Source: Arsenicicoccus sp. oral taxon 190
GTDB lineage: Bacteria > Actinomycetota > Actinomycetes > Actinomycetales > Dermatophilaceae
Direction: 5' to 3'
NCBI RefSeq assembly: GCF_001189535.1
Contig: NZ_CP012070.1
Location: forward strand, 868,001 to 932,000
DNA: 64,000 nucleotides
How positions within the stretch are numbered: position 1 is the first letter of the stretch; every line of letters begins with the position of its first letter. The notes below the pieces were generated by a model. That model searched no databases, had not been told where the DNA came from, and was given only the letters and a program-made list of their open reading frames with translations. Made by a program: the position numbers and the translations under genes. Positions 45,012 to 54,147 of the stretch are shown one piece after another.

Positions 45012-45614
45012 ATGGCCACCGAGCTGATCGGCTACGTCGCCTCCGCGCTCATCGTGCTCTCCCTCGCGATGTCCTCGGTGGTGCGGCTGCGCGTGATCTC
45101 CTTCGTCGGGTCGGTGACCTTCGTCGTCTACGGCCTGCTCATCGGCGCCTGGCCGGTGGTCGTCACCAACGCCGCGATCGCGCTGATCAACGTGTGGTAC
45201 CTCCGCAAGGAGCTCGGCCCCCGGCAGGACCTCGGGATGGTCGAGGTGCACCGCGAGGACCCCTACCTCACCGACTTCCTGCGCACCCATCTCGACGACA
45301 TCCACCGCAGCCAGCCGGGATTCACCACCGCGCACCTGGACGACGTCGCCTTCGTGCTGACCCGCGACGGCCTGCCCGCGGGCGCCCTGCTGGGGCGCAA
45401 GGACGGTCGTGACCTGCACGTGGACCTCGACTACGTGATGCACGCCTACCGGGACTCCCGCATCGGGCGCTGGCTGTATGCCGACCGCGCCGGCGCCTTG
45501 CGGGGCAAGGGGATTCGCCGCGTGGTGGCGGTGGCCGACACCGACGCGCACCGGAGGTACCTGCACGCCATGGGTTTTGCCCGCGACGGCGACCGCTGGG
45601 TGCGCGACCTCTAG
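45012..45614 (+). CDS. YgjV-like membrane domain with C-terminal GNAT-like domain
   Basis: A 200-residue protein: residues 1-65 form three short helices of the YgjV type (VTNAAIALINVWYLRKEL), then a soluble part from about 80 with features of an acetyltransferase fold (RIGRWLYADRAGALRGKGIRRVVAVADTDAHRRYLHAMGF: the usual 'neighbour-meets-residue' end). The P-loop R/Q-x-x-G-x-G/A line is weak (DSRIGRWL). GAGGTGG before ATG. Its stop TAG and the stop of the convergent MFS gene share the CTAG at 45611-45614. Confidence 0.7.
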   Translation: MATELIGYVASALIVLSLAMSSVVRLRVISFVGSVTFVVYGLLIGAWPVVVTNAAIALINVWYLRKELGPRQDLGMVEVHREDPYLTDFLRTHLDDIHRSQPGFTTAHLDDVAFVLTRDGLPAGALLGRKDGRDLHVDLDYVMHAYRDSRIGRWLYADRAGALRGKGIRRVVAVADTDAHRRYLHAMGFARDGDRWVRDL

Positions 45615-46912
45615 GGGTCGGACGGTTCCATCGCCATCTCGAAGTGCACCGGCGCGCCACGCCTCGGGATGGTCAGCGCGCACACGCACGCCGCGACGCA
45701 CAGCCCCGCCGCGACGATCCACGCGCCGTGGTAGCTGCCGGTCGACTCGCGGATCCCCCCGGCGACGCTGGCGCCGATGCCGGCCCCGATCATGTGCGAG
45801 GCGTAGGTCCAGCCGAAGACCACCCCGGAGTCCTCGATACCGAAGAACTGGCGGCACAGCGCGACCGTCGGCGGCACCGTCGCCACCCAGTCGAGCCCGT
45901 AGAACACGATGAAGACCCACAGCGCTGGCTGCACCGTCGACGCCAGCAGCTCGTGGACGGTGAGCAGCGACATCCCGCGCAGCCCGTAGTAGGCGGCGAG
46001 CAGGTAGCGCGAGTCCACCCGGTCGGTCAACCACCCGGAGGCGACGGTCCCTGCCATGTCGAAGATCCCGACGACGGCGAGCAGCCCGGCCGCCGTGGTG
46101 GCCGGCATCCCGTGGTCGTGCGCCGCCGGCACGAAGTGCGTCTGCACCAGGCCGTTGGTCGACCAGCCGCAGACGAAGAAGGTCGCCACCAGCGCCCAGA
46201 ACGGCCAGCTGCCGGACCACCGGCGCAGCACGTCGAGCGCGTGCGTGGCGGGGTTGGCGTAGCGGGCGACCTCGGGGGGCGGCGGCGCGGTCGCGCCATA
46301 CGGCCACTGCCCGACGTCGGCGGGACGGTCGCGCAGGAAGGCGACCACGAGCAGCGCCATGAGCCCAGCGAGCCCGGCCGTGACGCCGGCCGCCCAGCGC
46401 CAGCCGGGGCCTTCGGCGGCGGCGGCGATGAGCGGCAGGAAGAGCAGCTGGCCGGTCGCGTTGGCGGCTGAGAAGATCCCGGTGACGAGGCCGCGCCGCG
46501 CGTCGAACCAGCGGTTGGCGACGATCGCCCCCAGCACCAGGGCCATCGCGCCGGTCCCGATGCCGATGCACAGCCCCCACAGCAGCCACAGCTGCCAGGC
46601 CGCGGTCATCACCGTGGTCAGGCCGCTGGCGACGCCGACGACCAGCAGCGCGATCGCCACGGTCTTGCGGACGCCCCAGCTCTCCATGACCGCCGCGGCG
46701 AACGGCGCGACCACGCCGTAGAGCACCAGGTTGAGGCTCACCGCGCCGGACGTGGTGGCTCGGCTCCAGCCGAACTCCCGCTCGATGGGTTCGAGGAGCA
46801 CCCCGGTCGAGGAGCGGAACGCCGCCGCGGCCACCAGCGCGCCCAGGGTCACGGCCGCGACGATCCACGCGGGGTGCAGCCGCCGTGGCGGCGGGGCGGT
46901 CTGGGCACTCAC
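45611..46912 (-). CDS. MFS transporter (oxalate/formate antiporter-like)
   Basis: A 433-residue carrier with twelve membrane segments. The pair ANRWFDARRGLVTGIFSAANATGQLLFLP and GWTYASHMIGAGIGASVAG matches the OFA/monocarboxylate branch of MFS. GTG 46912 was chosen; a longer frame to 47143 crosses a palindrome and lacks family likeness. Substrate is probably an organic anion; not shown. Confidence 0.82.
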   Translation of the reverse strand: MSAQTAPPPRRLHPAWIVAAVTLGALVAAAAFRSSTGVLLEPIEREFGWSRATTSGAVSLNLVLYGVVAPFAAAVMESWGVRKTVAIALLVVGVASGLTTVMTAAWQLWLLWGLCIGIGTGAMALVLGAIVANRWFDARRGLVTGIFSAANATGQLLFLPLIAAAAEGPGWRWAAGVTAGLAGLMALLVVAFLRDRPADVGQWPYGATAPPPPEVARYANPATHALDVLRRWSGSWPFWALVATFFVCGWSTNGLVQTHFVPAAHDHGMPATTAAGLLAVVGIFDMAGTVASGWLTDRVDSRYLLAAYYGLRGMSLLTVHELLASTVQPALWVFIVFYGLDWVATVPPTVALCRQFFGIEDSGVVFGWTYASHMIGAGIGASVAGGIRESTGSYHGAWIVAAGLCVAACVCALTIPRRGAPVHFEMAMEPSDP

Positions 46913-47221
46913 GGCGACCTCCGGGCTGGCCGCCTCCGTCTCGGCGGGTGCGGCGAGCCTAGGGAGCAGTCCGCATGCCGGGAAGGCCCGCCCACATCGC
47001 GAACCCCCGACCAGCGCCGAGCCGCGTCTCGCCCCGGCCCCCCGCCCTCCTGGCGACGCCCGCCCCCTCTCCGCCCTCCTGTCGCTGAGAGGCGACCAAT
47101 GGGGGTTCTGACGGCGGCACAACCCCGATCTGTCGCCTCTCAACGGGAGGCTCGTGCACGAGAAGTCGGGGGCAGGGGGGCGAGCGGTCGGGGGCGAGAG
47201 GTCGGGCTCGGGGGCGAGAGG
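46913..47221. other. 309-bp spacer
   Basis: Between the MFS start and the 3' end of the 47222 gene. It contains the 55-bp palindrome at 47087-47141 and a short imperfect repeat of tcgggggcgagaggtc at about 47185-47222. No gene seen. Confidence 0.6.
47087..47141. repeat. 55-bp palindromic element, copy 2
   Basis: Outer arms GAGAGGCGAC and GTCGCCTCTC are identical to the copy at 861-915, as is the inner right arm ACCCCGAT; the left inner arm and loop have changed. Both copies are 55 bp and are followed by AACG. Both lie between the 3' end of one minus-strand gene and the start of the next. Confidence 0.8.
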
Positions 47222-47626
47222 TCAGCCCTCGACGCGCAGCCGGGCGGCCAGGTCGGCGATGGCGCGCTCGGCGGAGGCGGTGTCGCCCGCCTTGGCCTTG
47301 GTGAACGCCTCCACGTGGACCGGCGACTGCCCCTCGATCAGCCACGCCACGAGCACGACGGGCATGACGCCGCTCCGCTCGACCCAGGAGTACCCCCACG
47401 CGCGCCCCTCGTCGGTGTCCCGCGGGTCCGGGGCCTCACCGCGCACGGCCTTGAGGCGGGACAGGGCGTCGGCATACGGGCCGGGCATCTCGATCAGCGA
47501 ACCGGCCGACACGGTCGTCAGCCGCTTGGCCACGAACGAGCCCAGCCAGCCACCCCGCTCGGCGACGCCGCCCATGGTCTGGTCGAGGAGGGAGTCGGCG
47601 AAGGCCTCGGTGAGGAAGGGGTTCAT
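47222..47626 (-). CDS. hypothetical protein
   Basis: A 134-residue soluble protein of no recognised family; helix-rich, starting NPFLTEAFADSLLDQTMGGV, with one more ordered stretch GYSWVERSGVMPVVLVAWLIEG that could be a pair of strands. Coding is supported by high GC at third positions and TAT GCC/GCC use like the neighbours. Divergent from the ene-reductase gene. Confidence 0.6.
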   Translation of the reverse strand: MNPFLTEAFADSLLDQTMGGVAERGGWLGSFVAKRLTTVSAGSLIEMPGPYADALSRLKAVRGEAPDPRDTDEGRAWGYSWVERSGVMPVVLVAWLIEGQSPVHVEAFTKAKAGDTASAERAIADLAARLRVEG

Positions 47627-47698
47627 GGGGCCAGCCTAGGCAGGTGGTCGGCGGTGGACCTCCGGGAACATCTCGGCGCCGTGCTGGTTGCACTGGGC

Positions 47699-48781
47699 AT
47701 GACTTCGTTGTTCGACCCGATGACCCTGCGTGGACTCACGATTCGCAACCGGGTGTGGCTGGCGCCGATGTGTCAGTACTCCGTCGAGAAGCGGGACGGC
47801 GTCCCCACCGACTGGCACCTGGTGCACCTGGGCGCGCGGGCGCAGGGCGGTTTCGGGCTGATCCTGACCGAGGCGACCGCGGTGTCCCCGGAGGGCCGCA
47901 TCAGCCCCGAGGACACCGGCCTGTGGAACGACGAGCAGCGCGACGCCTGGTCGCACATCACGGAGTTCGTGCACGGGCAGGGGTCGGCGATCGGCGTGCA
48001 GCTCGCCCACGCGGGGCGCAAGGCGTCGACCTACCGCTGGTGGGAGGGCGAGCCCGAGGGCACCGTCCCGCCGTCCGAGGGCGGCTGGGAGCCGGTCGGC
48101 CCCTCGGCCGAGCCCGGTGACGGCCTGGCGGTCCCGCACGAGCTGACGACCGACGAGATCGCCCAGGTGGTGCGGGACTTCGCGGACGCGGCGCGCCGGG
48201 CCGACGAGGCGGGCTTCGACACCGTCGAGGTCCACGCGGCGCACGGCTACCTGCTGCACCAGTTCCTGTCGCCGCTCGCCAACCACCGCACTGACGCGTA
48301 TGGCGGTGACCTGCAAGGGCGTTCGCGCATCGTGGTCGAGGTGCTGGACGCCATACGGGCGGTGTGGCCGCAGGACAAGCCGGTCCTGGTGCGCCTGTCG
48401 GGCACCGACTGGATCGACGGCGCCTGGGACATCGAGCAGACCACCGCGCTGTCGCGGACGCTGCGCGAGCACGGCGCCGACCTGATCGACGTGTCCAGCG
48501 GCGGCGTGACGCAGGCGGCGATCCCGATCGGGCCGGGATATCAGGTGCCGCTCGCCGCCGAGGTGCGCGAGGGAGCCGAGATCCCCACGGCCGCAGTGGG
48601 ACTGGTCACCGAACCGCGACAGGCGCAGGAGATCCTCGGCGCGGGGTTCGCCGACGCCGTGCTGCTCGCGCGGGCCGCGTTGCGCGAGCCCTCGTGGCCG
48701 CTGCGCGCCGCCCACGAGCTGGGCGTCGGCCCGCACGACGCGCCCTACCCGCCCGCCTACTGGCGGGGCGCGTGGCGATGA
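47699..48781 (+). CDS. Old Yellow Enzyme, YqjM-type ene-reductase
   Basis: A 360-residue FMN-dependent NAD(P)H oxidoreductase reducing activated C=C bonds. The Cys of LAPMCQYS (about residue 25) is the redox-tuning Cys of the YqjM/thermophilic-like class; VHAAHGYLLHQFLSP gives the substrate His pair; the C-terminal RAALREPSWPLRAA is also of this class. Overlaps the chelatase gene by ATGA. Confidence 0.92.
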   Translation: MTSLFDPMTLRGLTIRNRVWLAPMCQYSVEKRDGVPTDWHLVHLGARAQGGFGLILTEATAVSPEGRISPEDTGLWNDEQRDAWSHITEFVHGQGSAIGVQLAHAGRKASTYRWWEGEPEGTVPPSEGGWEPVGPSAEPGDGLAVPHELTTDEIAQVVRDFADAARRADEAGFDTVEVHAAHGYLLHQFLSPLANHRTDAYGGDLQGRSRIVVEVLDAIRAVWPQDKPVLVRLSGTDWIDGAWDIEQTTALSRTLREHGADLIDVSSGGVTQAAIPIGPGYQVPLAAEVREGAEIPTAAVGLVTEPRQAQEILGAGFADAVLLARAALREPSWPLRAAHELGVGPHDAPYPPAYWRGAWR

Positions 48782-49491
48782 CGTCGACGCCGGTGCTGCT
48801 GCTCGTGGCCCACGGCACCCGCAGCGCCAAGGGCCAGCGCACCGTGACCGGCATCGCCGAGCGGCTGCGCGAGCGTCGGCCGGAGCTGCAGGTGGAGCTC
48901 GCCTACGTCGACGTGCAGGAGCCGCATGTCGGCGACCGGGTCGCCGCGCTGACCGCCGCGGGGCTGCCGGTCGTGGTCGTGCCGCTGCTGCTGTCGCTCG
49001 GCTACCACGTCGAGGTCGACATCGCCCGGGCGGTTGCCGGGCGCGAAAGCGTCTGCGCCACATGGGCTCTCGGGCCCGACCCGATCCTCGCCGAGATCCT
49101 GGTCGATCGGGCGCGCGAGGCCGGGGCGGAGCCCGGGGACGCCCTGGTCGTGGCGGCCGCCGGCTCCAGCCGCGAGCGCGCCCAGGCCGACGTCGACGCG
49201 CTGGTGGCCGAGGTGGCGCGCCGGTGGGCCGGCCCGGTGAGCGTGGGCTACGGCTCGGCCGCGGCCCCCACCATCGCCGAGGCGGTGACCGCGGCCCGGG
49301 CGGCGGGGTCGCGAGGGGTCGTCGTGGCGGCATACCTGATCGGCCCCGGCCACTTCGCCGACGTGGTGACCCGGGCCGGCGCCGACCGGACCACGGAGCC
49401 GCTCGGCACGCACCCGCGCCTGCTCACCCTGGTCGAGCAGCGGTATGCCGAGGGCCTCGAGCGGCTCGCCCCCACCACCACCGTGCGCTGA
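48778..49491 (+). CDS. CbiX-type sirohydrochlorin chelatase
   Basis: A 237-residue protein with two CbiX repeats: LLLVAHGTRSAKGQ (His11) and LLSLGYHVEVDI (second His) in the first, GDALVVAAAGSSRERA and AYLIGPGHFAD in the second. It inserts Fe (siroheme) or Co (cobalamin) into sirohydrochlorin. No cysG/cob genes lie next to it. Coupled to the ene-reductase. Confidence 0.88.
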   Translation: MTSTPVLLLVAHGTRSAKGQRTVTGIAERLRERRPELQVELAYVDVQEPHVGDRVAALTAAGLPVVVVPLLLSLGYHVEVDIARAVAGRESVCATWALGPDPILAEILVDRAREAGAEPGDALVVAAAGSSRERAQADVDALVAEVARRWAGPVSVGYGSAAAPTIAEAVTAARAAGSRGVVVAAYLIGPGHFADVVTRAGADRTTEPLGTHPRLLTLVEQRYAEGLERLAPTTTVR

Positions 49492-49570
49492 GCCGCCGAC
49501 CCCGGTCGGGCGGGGCGGGCGGCATACGCGCCTTGTCGCCAGCGGCGGGCGCATCGGGGAGACTGGAGCC

Positions 49571-50647
49571 ATGGCCAGCGCATACCCGCACATGATCTTC
49601 GCCACCGAGGCGGCCGGGCTCGACAAGGCCCGCCTCGTGGCGCTGCTCGACGAGTCCGCCCCGGGCGGCACCACCGAGCAGACCGCGCTCAAGCTGACGT
49701 GGACGCGCGAGGGCTACACGTACACCTACTGGTTCGAGGACGCCGACCGCGTCGGGGAGATGTACGCCGACTACCTCCCCGAGGGCGCCCGCCGTCGACC
49801 CCTCGTCAACGCGACCACCGTCATCGACATGTCGGGCGCCGCCGACGCGGACGGCGAGCACGCCGAGGAGGCCCGCGGGATCGTGGCGCACCTGGCCGCG
49901 CAGGACGGGGTGCATGTGTTCGACGAGGGGCGCAAGAGGTTCGTCGGGATGTCGTATGGCGACGAGGAGCCCGCGCCCCAGCCCGCCGAGCCCGGGCCTG
50001 TCGAGTCCCGGCCCGCCGAATCCCGGCCCGCCGAGCCGGAGGCCGCTGCGGCAGCGCCTGAGCCTGTGGCGCCTGAGCAGATCAAGGCGCCCGAGCCCGC
50101 CGCGGCTGCTGCGGAGCCGGTCGTCGAGGTGATCGAGCCGGAGGGCGGCGATTTCGGCGAACCCGGGATCCGTGTCGACGAGCCGATCCGCGAGCCGGAG
50201 CCCACGCCGGCGTCCCAGCCGACGCCCGACCCCCAGCCGCAGCCGACGCCGGAGCCCGAGCCGATGCCCGAGCCCGAGCCGATGCCCGAGCCCCAGCCGA
50301 CGCCCGACCCCCAGCCGCAGCCGACGCCGCAGCCCGAGCCGATGCCCGAGCCCCAGCCGACGCCCGACCCCCAGCCGCAGCCGACGCCGCAGCCCGAGCC
50401 GATGCCCGAGCCCCAGCCGACGCCCGACCCCCAGCCGCAGCCGACGCCGCAGCCCGAGCCCCAGCCGACGCCCGAGCCCGCGGCCCAGCCGACGCCCGAG
50501 CCCGCGGCCCAGCCTGAGCCGATGCTCGAGCCGCAGCAGCCCACCCCTGCGCCCCGCGCCGAGCCCACGCCCCCCGCCGCGCCGGAGGAGCCCGCCGAGG
50601 CGTCGGAGGAGAAGGGCTTCTTCAAGCGTCTGTTCGGCCGACGCTAG
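49571..50647 (+). CDS. hypothetical protein with Pro-rich repeats
   Basis: A 358-residue protein. Residues about 1-130 form a compact domain I do not recognise (AYPHMIFATEAAGLDKARLV, YTYTYWFEDADRVGEMYADY). Then about 210 residues of Pro/Glu/Gln repeats including three identical 60-bp DNA units. The last residues EEKGFFKRLFGRR form a basic amphipathic tail, perhaps membrane-binding. ATG 49571 is leader-short with GGAGCC before it. It is cytoplasmic (no signal peptide). Confidence 0.7.
   Translation: MASAYPHMIFATEAAGLDKARLVALLDESAPGGTTEQTALKLTWTREGYTYTYWFEDADRVGEMYADYLPEGARRRPLVNATTVIDMSGAADADGEHAEEARGIVAHLAAQDGVHVFDEGRKRFVGMSYGDEEPAPQPAEPGPVESRPAESRPAEPEAAAAAPEPVAPEQIKAPEPAAAAAEPVVEVIEPEGGDFGEPGIRVDEPIREPEPTPASQPTPDPQPQPTPEPEPMPEPEPMPEPQPTPDPQPQPTPQPEPMPEPQPTPDPQPQPTPQPEPMPEPQPTPDPQPQPTPQPEPQPTPEPAAQPTPEPAAQPEPMLEPQQPTPAPRAEPTPPAAPEEPAEASEEKGFFKRLFGRR
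50281..50460. repeat. three identical 60-bp in-frame repeats
   Basis: The 60-bp stretch starting at 50281 is repeated without change at 50341 and 50401. The exact identity points to recent expansion. In protein: PMPEPQPTPDPQPQPTPQPE, 20 residues per unit. Confidence 0.95.
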
Positions 50648-50665
50648 CCCGACCCCCAGTCGCAA

Positions 50666-51024
50666 CGGGTGGACTTCACCATCGACCACGCTGGTCAAGT
50701 CCACCCGCTGCGGCCACGGCGACCCCCGCGACCCCACCACCGCGGGCCTCAACGGCTACGGGTGGACTCCACCATCGACCACGGCGGTCAAGTCCACCCG
50801 CTGCGGCCACGGCGACCCCCGCGACCCCACCACCGAGCCCCTGAACGACGACGGGTGGACTCCACCATCGACCACGCTGGTCAAGCCCACCCGCTGCGAT
50901 CAGCGCGGACGGCCAACCCCACCACCGCGGCCCTCAATGGCAACGGGTGGACTCCACCATCGACCACGGCGGTCAAATCCACCCGCTCCGACCAGCGGGG
51001 GCGGCCAACCCCACCACCACGCCC
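50666..51024. repeat. tandem array of ~93-bp palindromic units (array 1, four units)
   Basis: Units start at 50666, 50759, 50852 and 50944 (periods 93, 93, 92). Each begins CGGGTGGACT and has AAGTCCACCCG about 20 nt later (perfect inverted arms of 11 bp in unit 1), with an inner GACCA/TGGTC pair. The array runs up to the stop codon of the minus-strand MFS gene. A related array, in reverse orientation, is at 62334-62583. There is no other content in this gene-free 377-bp gap. Confidence 0.9.
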
Positions 51025-52329
51025 TCAGTGGCTCAGGTCCTTCGCTCGGGTCTCCGGCAGCGTCAGCACCGTCGCCGCCGAGATCAGCAGCGCCACGATC
51101 GCGTACGCCGCGAAGGCCCACCGCCACTGGATCGCCGAGGCCATCCAGTTCTGCACGTAGGGCGCGGTGCCGCCGAACAAGGCGATGCAGATCGCATACG
51201 GCACCCCGAACCCGGTCGCCCGCACGTCCGTCGGGAACATCTCGGCGTACACAGCCGGCGCGATCGCCAGGTAGGCGGCGAGGAGCACGAGCATGACGGA
51301 GATGGCCAGCGCCAGCTGCCACATCGCGTGGTGGATCAGCGCCGTCATCGGCACGTAGAGCACCGCCGCGCCGAGCAGCGCGATCAGGATCGGGATCTTG
51401 CGGCCGATTCGGTCGGAGATGAGTCCCCACACGGGCAGCGCCAGGATGAAGACGGTGTTGCCGATGATCCCGGCCCAGAAGGCGTCGGACTTGTCGAACT
51501 TCAGCACCTTGATGGCGTATGCCGCGGTGCTCACCGACCACACGTAGTAGGCGATGGTCAGACCCATCGTCATGCCGATGACCTGCAGTGCCTGGCGGCG
51601 GTGGCGCCATACGCCGGCGAGGATGTGCTCGCGCGGGGCGCGTTCGCCGCCCTCGCCGACCTCCTCGGCGAAGATCTCGGACTCCTCGAGCCGGGTGCGC
51701 ATCCACAGCGCGAAGATCCCGAGCACTGCGCCGAGCGCGAAGGGCACCCGCCAGCCCCAGGCGTCCATCTGGGCGTCGCTCAGCGTCGACTCGAGCACCA
51801 GCCCGAGGAACATCCCGAGCAGCAGCCCCATCGTCCCGGACACGTAGATCGACGACGCCCAGAAGCCGCGTCGCTCGCGCGGCGCCTCCTCCGCGAGATA
51901 GGTCTGGGCAGAAGGCAGCTCGCCGCCGTGCGCGAGGCCCTGCAGCAGCCGCGCGACGAGCAGGATGAGCGAGGACCACACGCCGGCGGCGTCATACGTG
52001 GGAGCGAGGGCGATCAGCAGCGAACCCCCGGACGCCACGAGGACGGCCACCATGAGGGAGTGCTTGCGCCCGATCCGGTCGGCGAGCCAGCCGAAGACGA
52101 ACCCGCCGAAGGGCCGCGCCACGAACCCCACCGCGAAGATCGCGAGCGTCGACAGGAACGCCGAGGTCGGGTCGACCTTGGAGAAGAGCTGCGCCGCGAT
52201 GTAGGTGGCGAAGGTCGCGTAGACGTTCCAGTCGTACCACTCGAGGGCGTTGCCGACGCCGGTCCCGATCAGGGTCTTCGCCCCGCGGGGCCGGGTCTGC
52301 GGCTGGGCCGCGGTCGAGGATGTGCTCAC
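51025..52329 (-). CDS. MHS-family MFS transporter
   Basis: A 434-residue metabolite:H+ symporter. GTGVGNALEWYDWNVYAT at the first helix, FGWLADRIGRKHSL after helix 2 and WGLISDRIGRKIP midway are the family's marks; twelve helices in all. GGAGG lies before GTG 52329. Substrates of this family include citrate, alpha-ketoglutarate, shikimate and betaines; which one is not shown. Divergent from the histidine phosphatase gene. Confidence 0.88.
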   Translation of the reverse strand: MSTSSTAAQPQTRPRGAKTLIGTGVGNALEWYDWNVYATFATYIAAQLFSKVDPTSAFLSTLAIFAVGFVARPFGGFVFGWLADRIGRKHSLMVAVLVASGGSLLIALAPTYDAAGVWSSLILLVARLLQGLAHGGELPSAQTYLAEEAPRERRGFWASSIYVSGTMGLLLGMFLGLVLESTLSDAQMDAWGWRVPFALGAVLGIFALWMRTRLEESEIFAEEVGEGGERAPREHILAGVWRHRRQALQVIGMTMGLTIAYYVWSVSTAAYAIKVLKFDKSDAFWAGIIGNTVFILALPVWGLISDRIGRKIPILIALLGAAVLYVPMTALIHHAMWQLALAISVMLVLLAAYLAIAPAVYAEMFPTDVRATGFGVPYAICIALFGGTAPYVQNWMASAIQWRWAFAAYAIVALLISAATVLTLPETRAKDLSH

Positions 52330-52480
52330 GTCGTCCTCCGTCGGAGAGTGCGTATGCCGAAGTCTGCATGCTCTCGCATCCGGGGCCGGGGAGCACCTCG
52401 GCACCCTGCGACCCCACGGGCCCGTCTGCACCCCGGCCCGAACGGGTAGGCCATCGGTCAGACCGAACCGAGGAGGACCC

Positions 52481-53257
52481 GTGCCCGACAACCCTGACTC
52501 GATCGCCGCCGGCCGCCGCACCGCGCCGCGCCGGCTCGTGCTCGTCCGCCACGGCCAGAGCGAGGGCAACGTCGCCGACGCCGCCGCCCGTAAGGCCGGC
52601 GAGGGACGGCTGGCGCTCGACTACCGCGACGCCGATACCCCGCTGTCCGAGCTGGGGCACGAGCAGGCGCGCGCCCTCGGCTGGCACCTGGCCGGCCTGG
52701 CCGACGAGCAGCGCCCCGAGGTGGTGCTGTGCTCGCCGTACGAGCGGGCCCGCGGGACCGCCCTGGCGGCGCTGCGCGAGGCCGGGCTGGACGACACGCT
52801 GGTCCTCGACGAGCGGCTGCGCGAGCGGGACCTCGGGATCTTCGACGGGCTGACCGGGGACGGCATCCGGGCCGACCACCCCGAGGAGGCCGAGCGGCGC
52901 ACCAAGGTCGGCAAGTTCTACTACCGACCGCCGGGCGGCGAGTCCTGGTGCGACGTGGCGCTGCGGGTGCGCAGCGTGCTCGCGGACATCCGGCAGGAGT
53001 ATGCCGACGAGCACGTGTGGGTCTTCAGCCACCAGGCGGTGATCATGAGCTTCCGCCTCGTGCTGGAGGGCCTCGACGAGAAGGGCATCATCACGATCGA
53101 CAACGAGACGCCGCTGCCCAACTGCTCGATGACCAGCTACGACCGCGCGGAGGACGGCTCGCTGGAGCTGGACACCTACGCCGAGACCGCACCGCTGGAC
53201 GAGGAGGGCACGCAGACCACGCGCGAGGAGCCGGCCGCGACCGGGGCCGACCGATGA
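52481..53257 (+). CDS. histidine phosphatase family protein
   Basis: A 258-residue phosphoglycerate-mutase-like phosphatase. RHGQSEGN (catalytic His about residue 22) and FSHQAVIM (second His) with ERDLGIFDGLTG between. AGGAGG 5 nt before GTG 52481. First gene of a three-gene operon; TGA overlaps the ATG of nnrD. Substrate unknown. Confidence 0.88.
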   Translation: MPDNPDSIAAGRRTAPRRLVLVRHGQSEGNVADAAARKAGEGRLALDYRDADTPLSELGHEQARALGWHLAGLADEQRPEVVLCSPYERARGTALAALREAGLDDTLVLDERLRERDLGIFDGLTGDGIRADHPEEAERRTKVGKFYYRPPGGESWCDVALRVRSVLADIRQEYADEHVWVFSHQAVIMSFRLVLEGLDEKGIITIDNETPLPNCSMTSYDRAEDGSLELDTYAETAPLDEEGTQTTREEPAATGADR

Positions 53258-54147
53258 GCCGTCAGCCCGAGGTCGTCTCCTCCGGCCTGCTGCGCGACTG
53301 GGCGCTGCCCGGCCAGGGCGGGGACAAGGAGAGCAACGGCCGCGTGCTCGTGGTCGGCGGCAACGTCCGCATGCCGGGTGGGGTGCTGCTGGCGGCCGAG
53401 GCGGCCCTGCGCGCCGGCGCGGGCAAGCTGCAGATCGCCACCGTCGAGCCGCTCGCCGTGCCCATGGCCATCGCCATCCCCGAGGCGTATGTCGCGGGCC
53501 TCGCCGCCGACGACGACGGCAACCTCGCGCCCGAGGCCGCCGACGAGATCGTCGAGCTCGCCGAGGGCTGCGCGGCGGTGCTGCTGGGCCCCGGGATCAT
53601 GGCGCCCGAGGCCGCCGTGGCGCTGCTGGAGCAGGTCGTCCCGCGGCTCGACGTCCCGGTCGTCATCGACGCGCTGGGCATGGCCTATCTCACCGAGCAC
53701 GCCGACGGGGTGCAGCACCTGGACGGTCGGGTCGTGCTGTCCCCCAACGCCGGTGAGCTCGCCACCACGCTCGGCGAGGACGAGGACGCGGTCGCGCAGG
53801 ACCCGATCGGCGCCTCGCTGCGGCTGAGCCGCCGCGCCGGGGCCGTGGTCGTGTCGGGCGCCGCCACGACCTACGTCACGACGCCGGGCACCCGGGCCAC
53901 CGCCGACATGTGGGCGGTCCAGACCGGCGGCGAGGGCATGGCCGTCAGCGGCTCCGGCGACGTCAAGGCCGGGGTGCTGCTGGGTCTGCTCGGCCGCGGC
54001 GCGGAGCCCGCCCAGGCCGGCGTGTGGGGTGCCTACGTCCACGGCCGCGCCGGCGAGCGCCTGGTGGCCGTGCACGGCCGCCGCGGCTTCCTCGCGCGCG
54101 AGCTGCTCGCTGAGATCCCCCGGACCCTGGCCGAGCTCGACGGGTGA
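53254..54147 (+). CDS. nnrD: ADP/ATP-dependent NAD(P)H-hydrate dehydratase
   Basis: A 297-residue YjeF C-terminal domain enzyme repairing hydrated NAD(P)H. Ribokinase fold; GRVLVVGGNVRMPGGVLLAAEAALRAGAG near the start, VVLSPNAGELATTLG, and catalytic SGSGDVKAGVLLGLL. The epimerase half (NnrE) is not fused and not seen nearby. Overlaps both neighbours (ATGA, GTGA). Confidence 0.9.
   Translation: MSRQPEVVSSGLLRDWALPGQGGDKESNGRVLVVGGNVRMPGGVLLAAEAALRAGAGKLQIATVEPLAVPMAIAIPEAYVAGLAADDDGNLAPEAADEIVELAEGCAAVLLGPGIMAPEAAVALLEQVVPRLDVPVVIDALGMAYLTEHADGVQHLDGRVVLSPNAGELATTLGEDEDAVAQDPIGASLRLSRRAGAVVVSGAATTYVTTPGTRATADMWAVQTGGEGMAVSGSGDVKAGVLLGLLGRGAEPAQAGVWGAYVHGRAGERLVAVHGRRGFLARELLAEIPRTLAELDG

Noticed and set aside
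47142..47221. Repeats of tcgggggcgagaggtc as a separate element
   Set aside because: Only two or three imperfect units; probably local slippage next to the 55-bp palindrome.
50666..51024. CRISPR array
   Set aside because: The whole ~93-bp unit is repeated, with no variable spacers, and no cas genes are near.
50669..51160. Open frame through repeat array 1 giving a repeated peptide (VDxTIDHxGQVHPLR)
   Set aside because: The period changes from 93 to 92, which breaks the frame; array 2 breaks too; units differ at all codon positions alike. It behaves as non-coding DNA.
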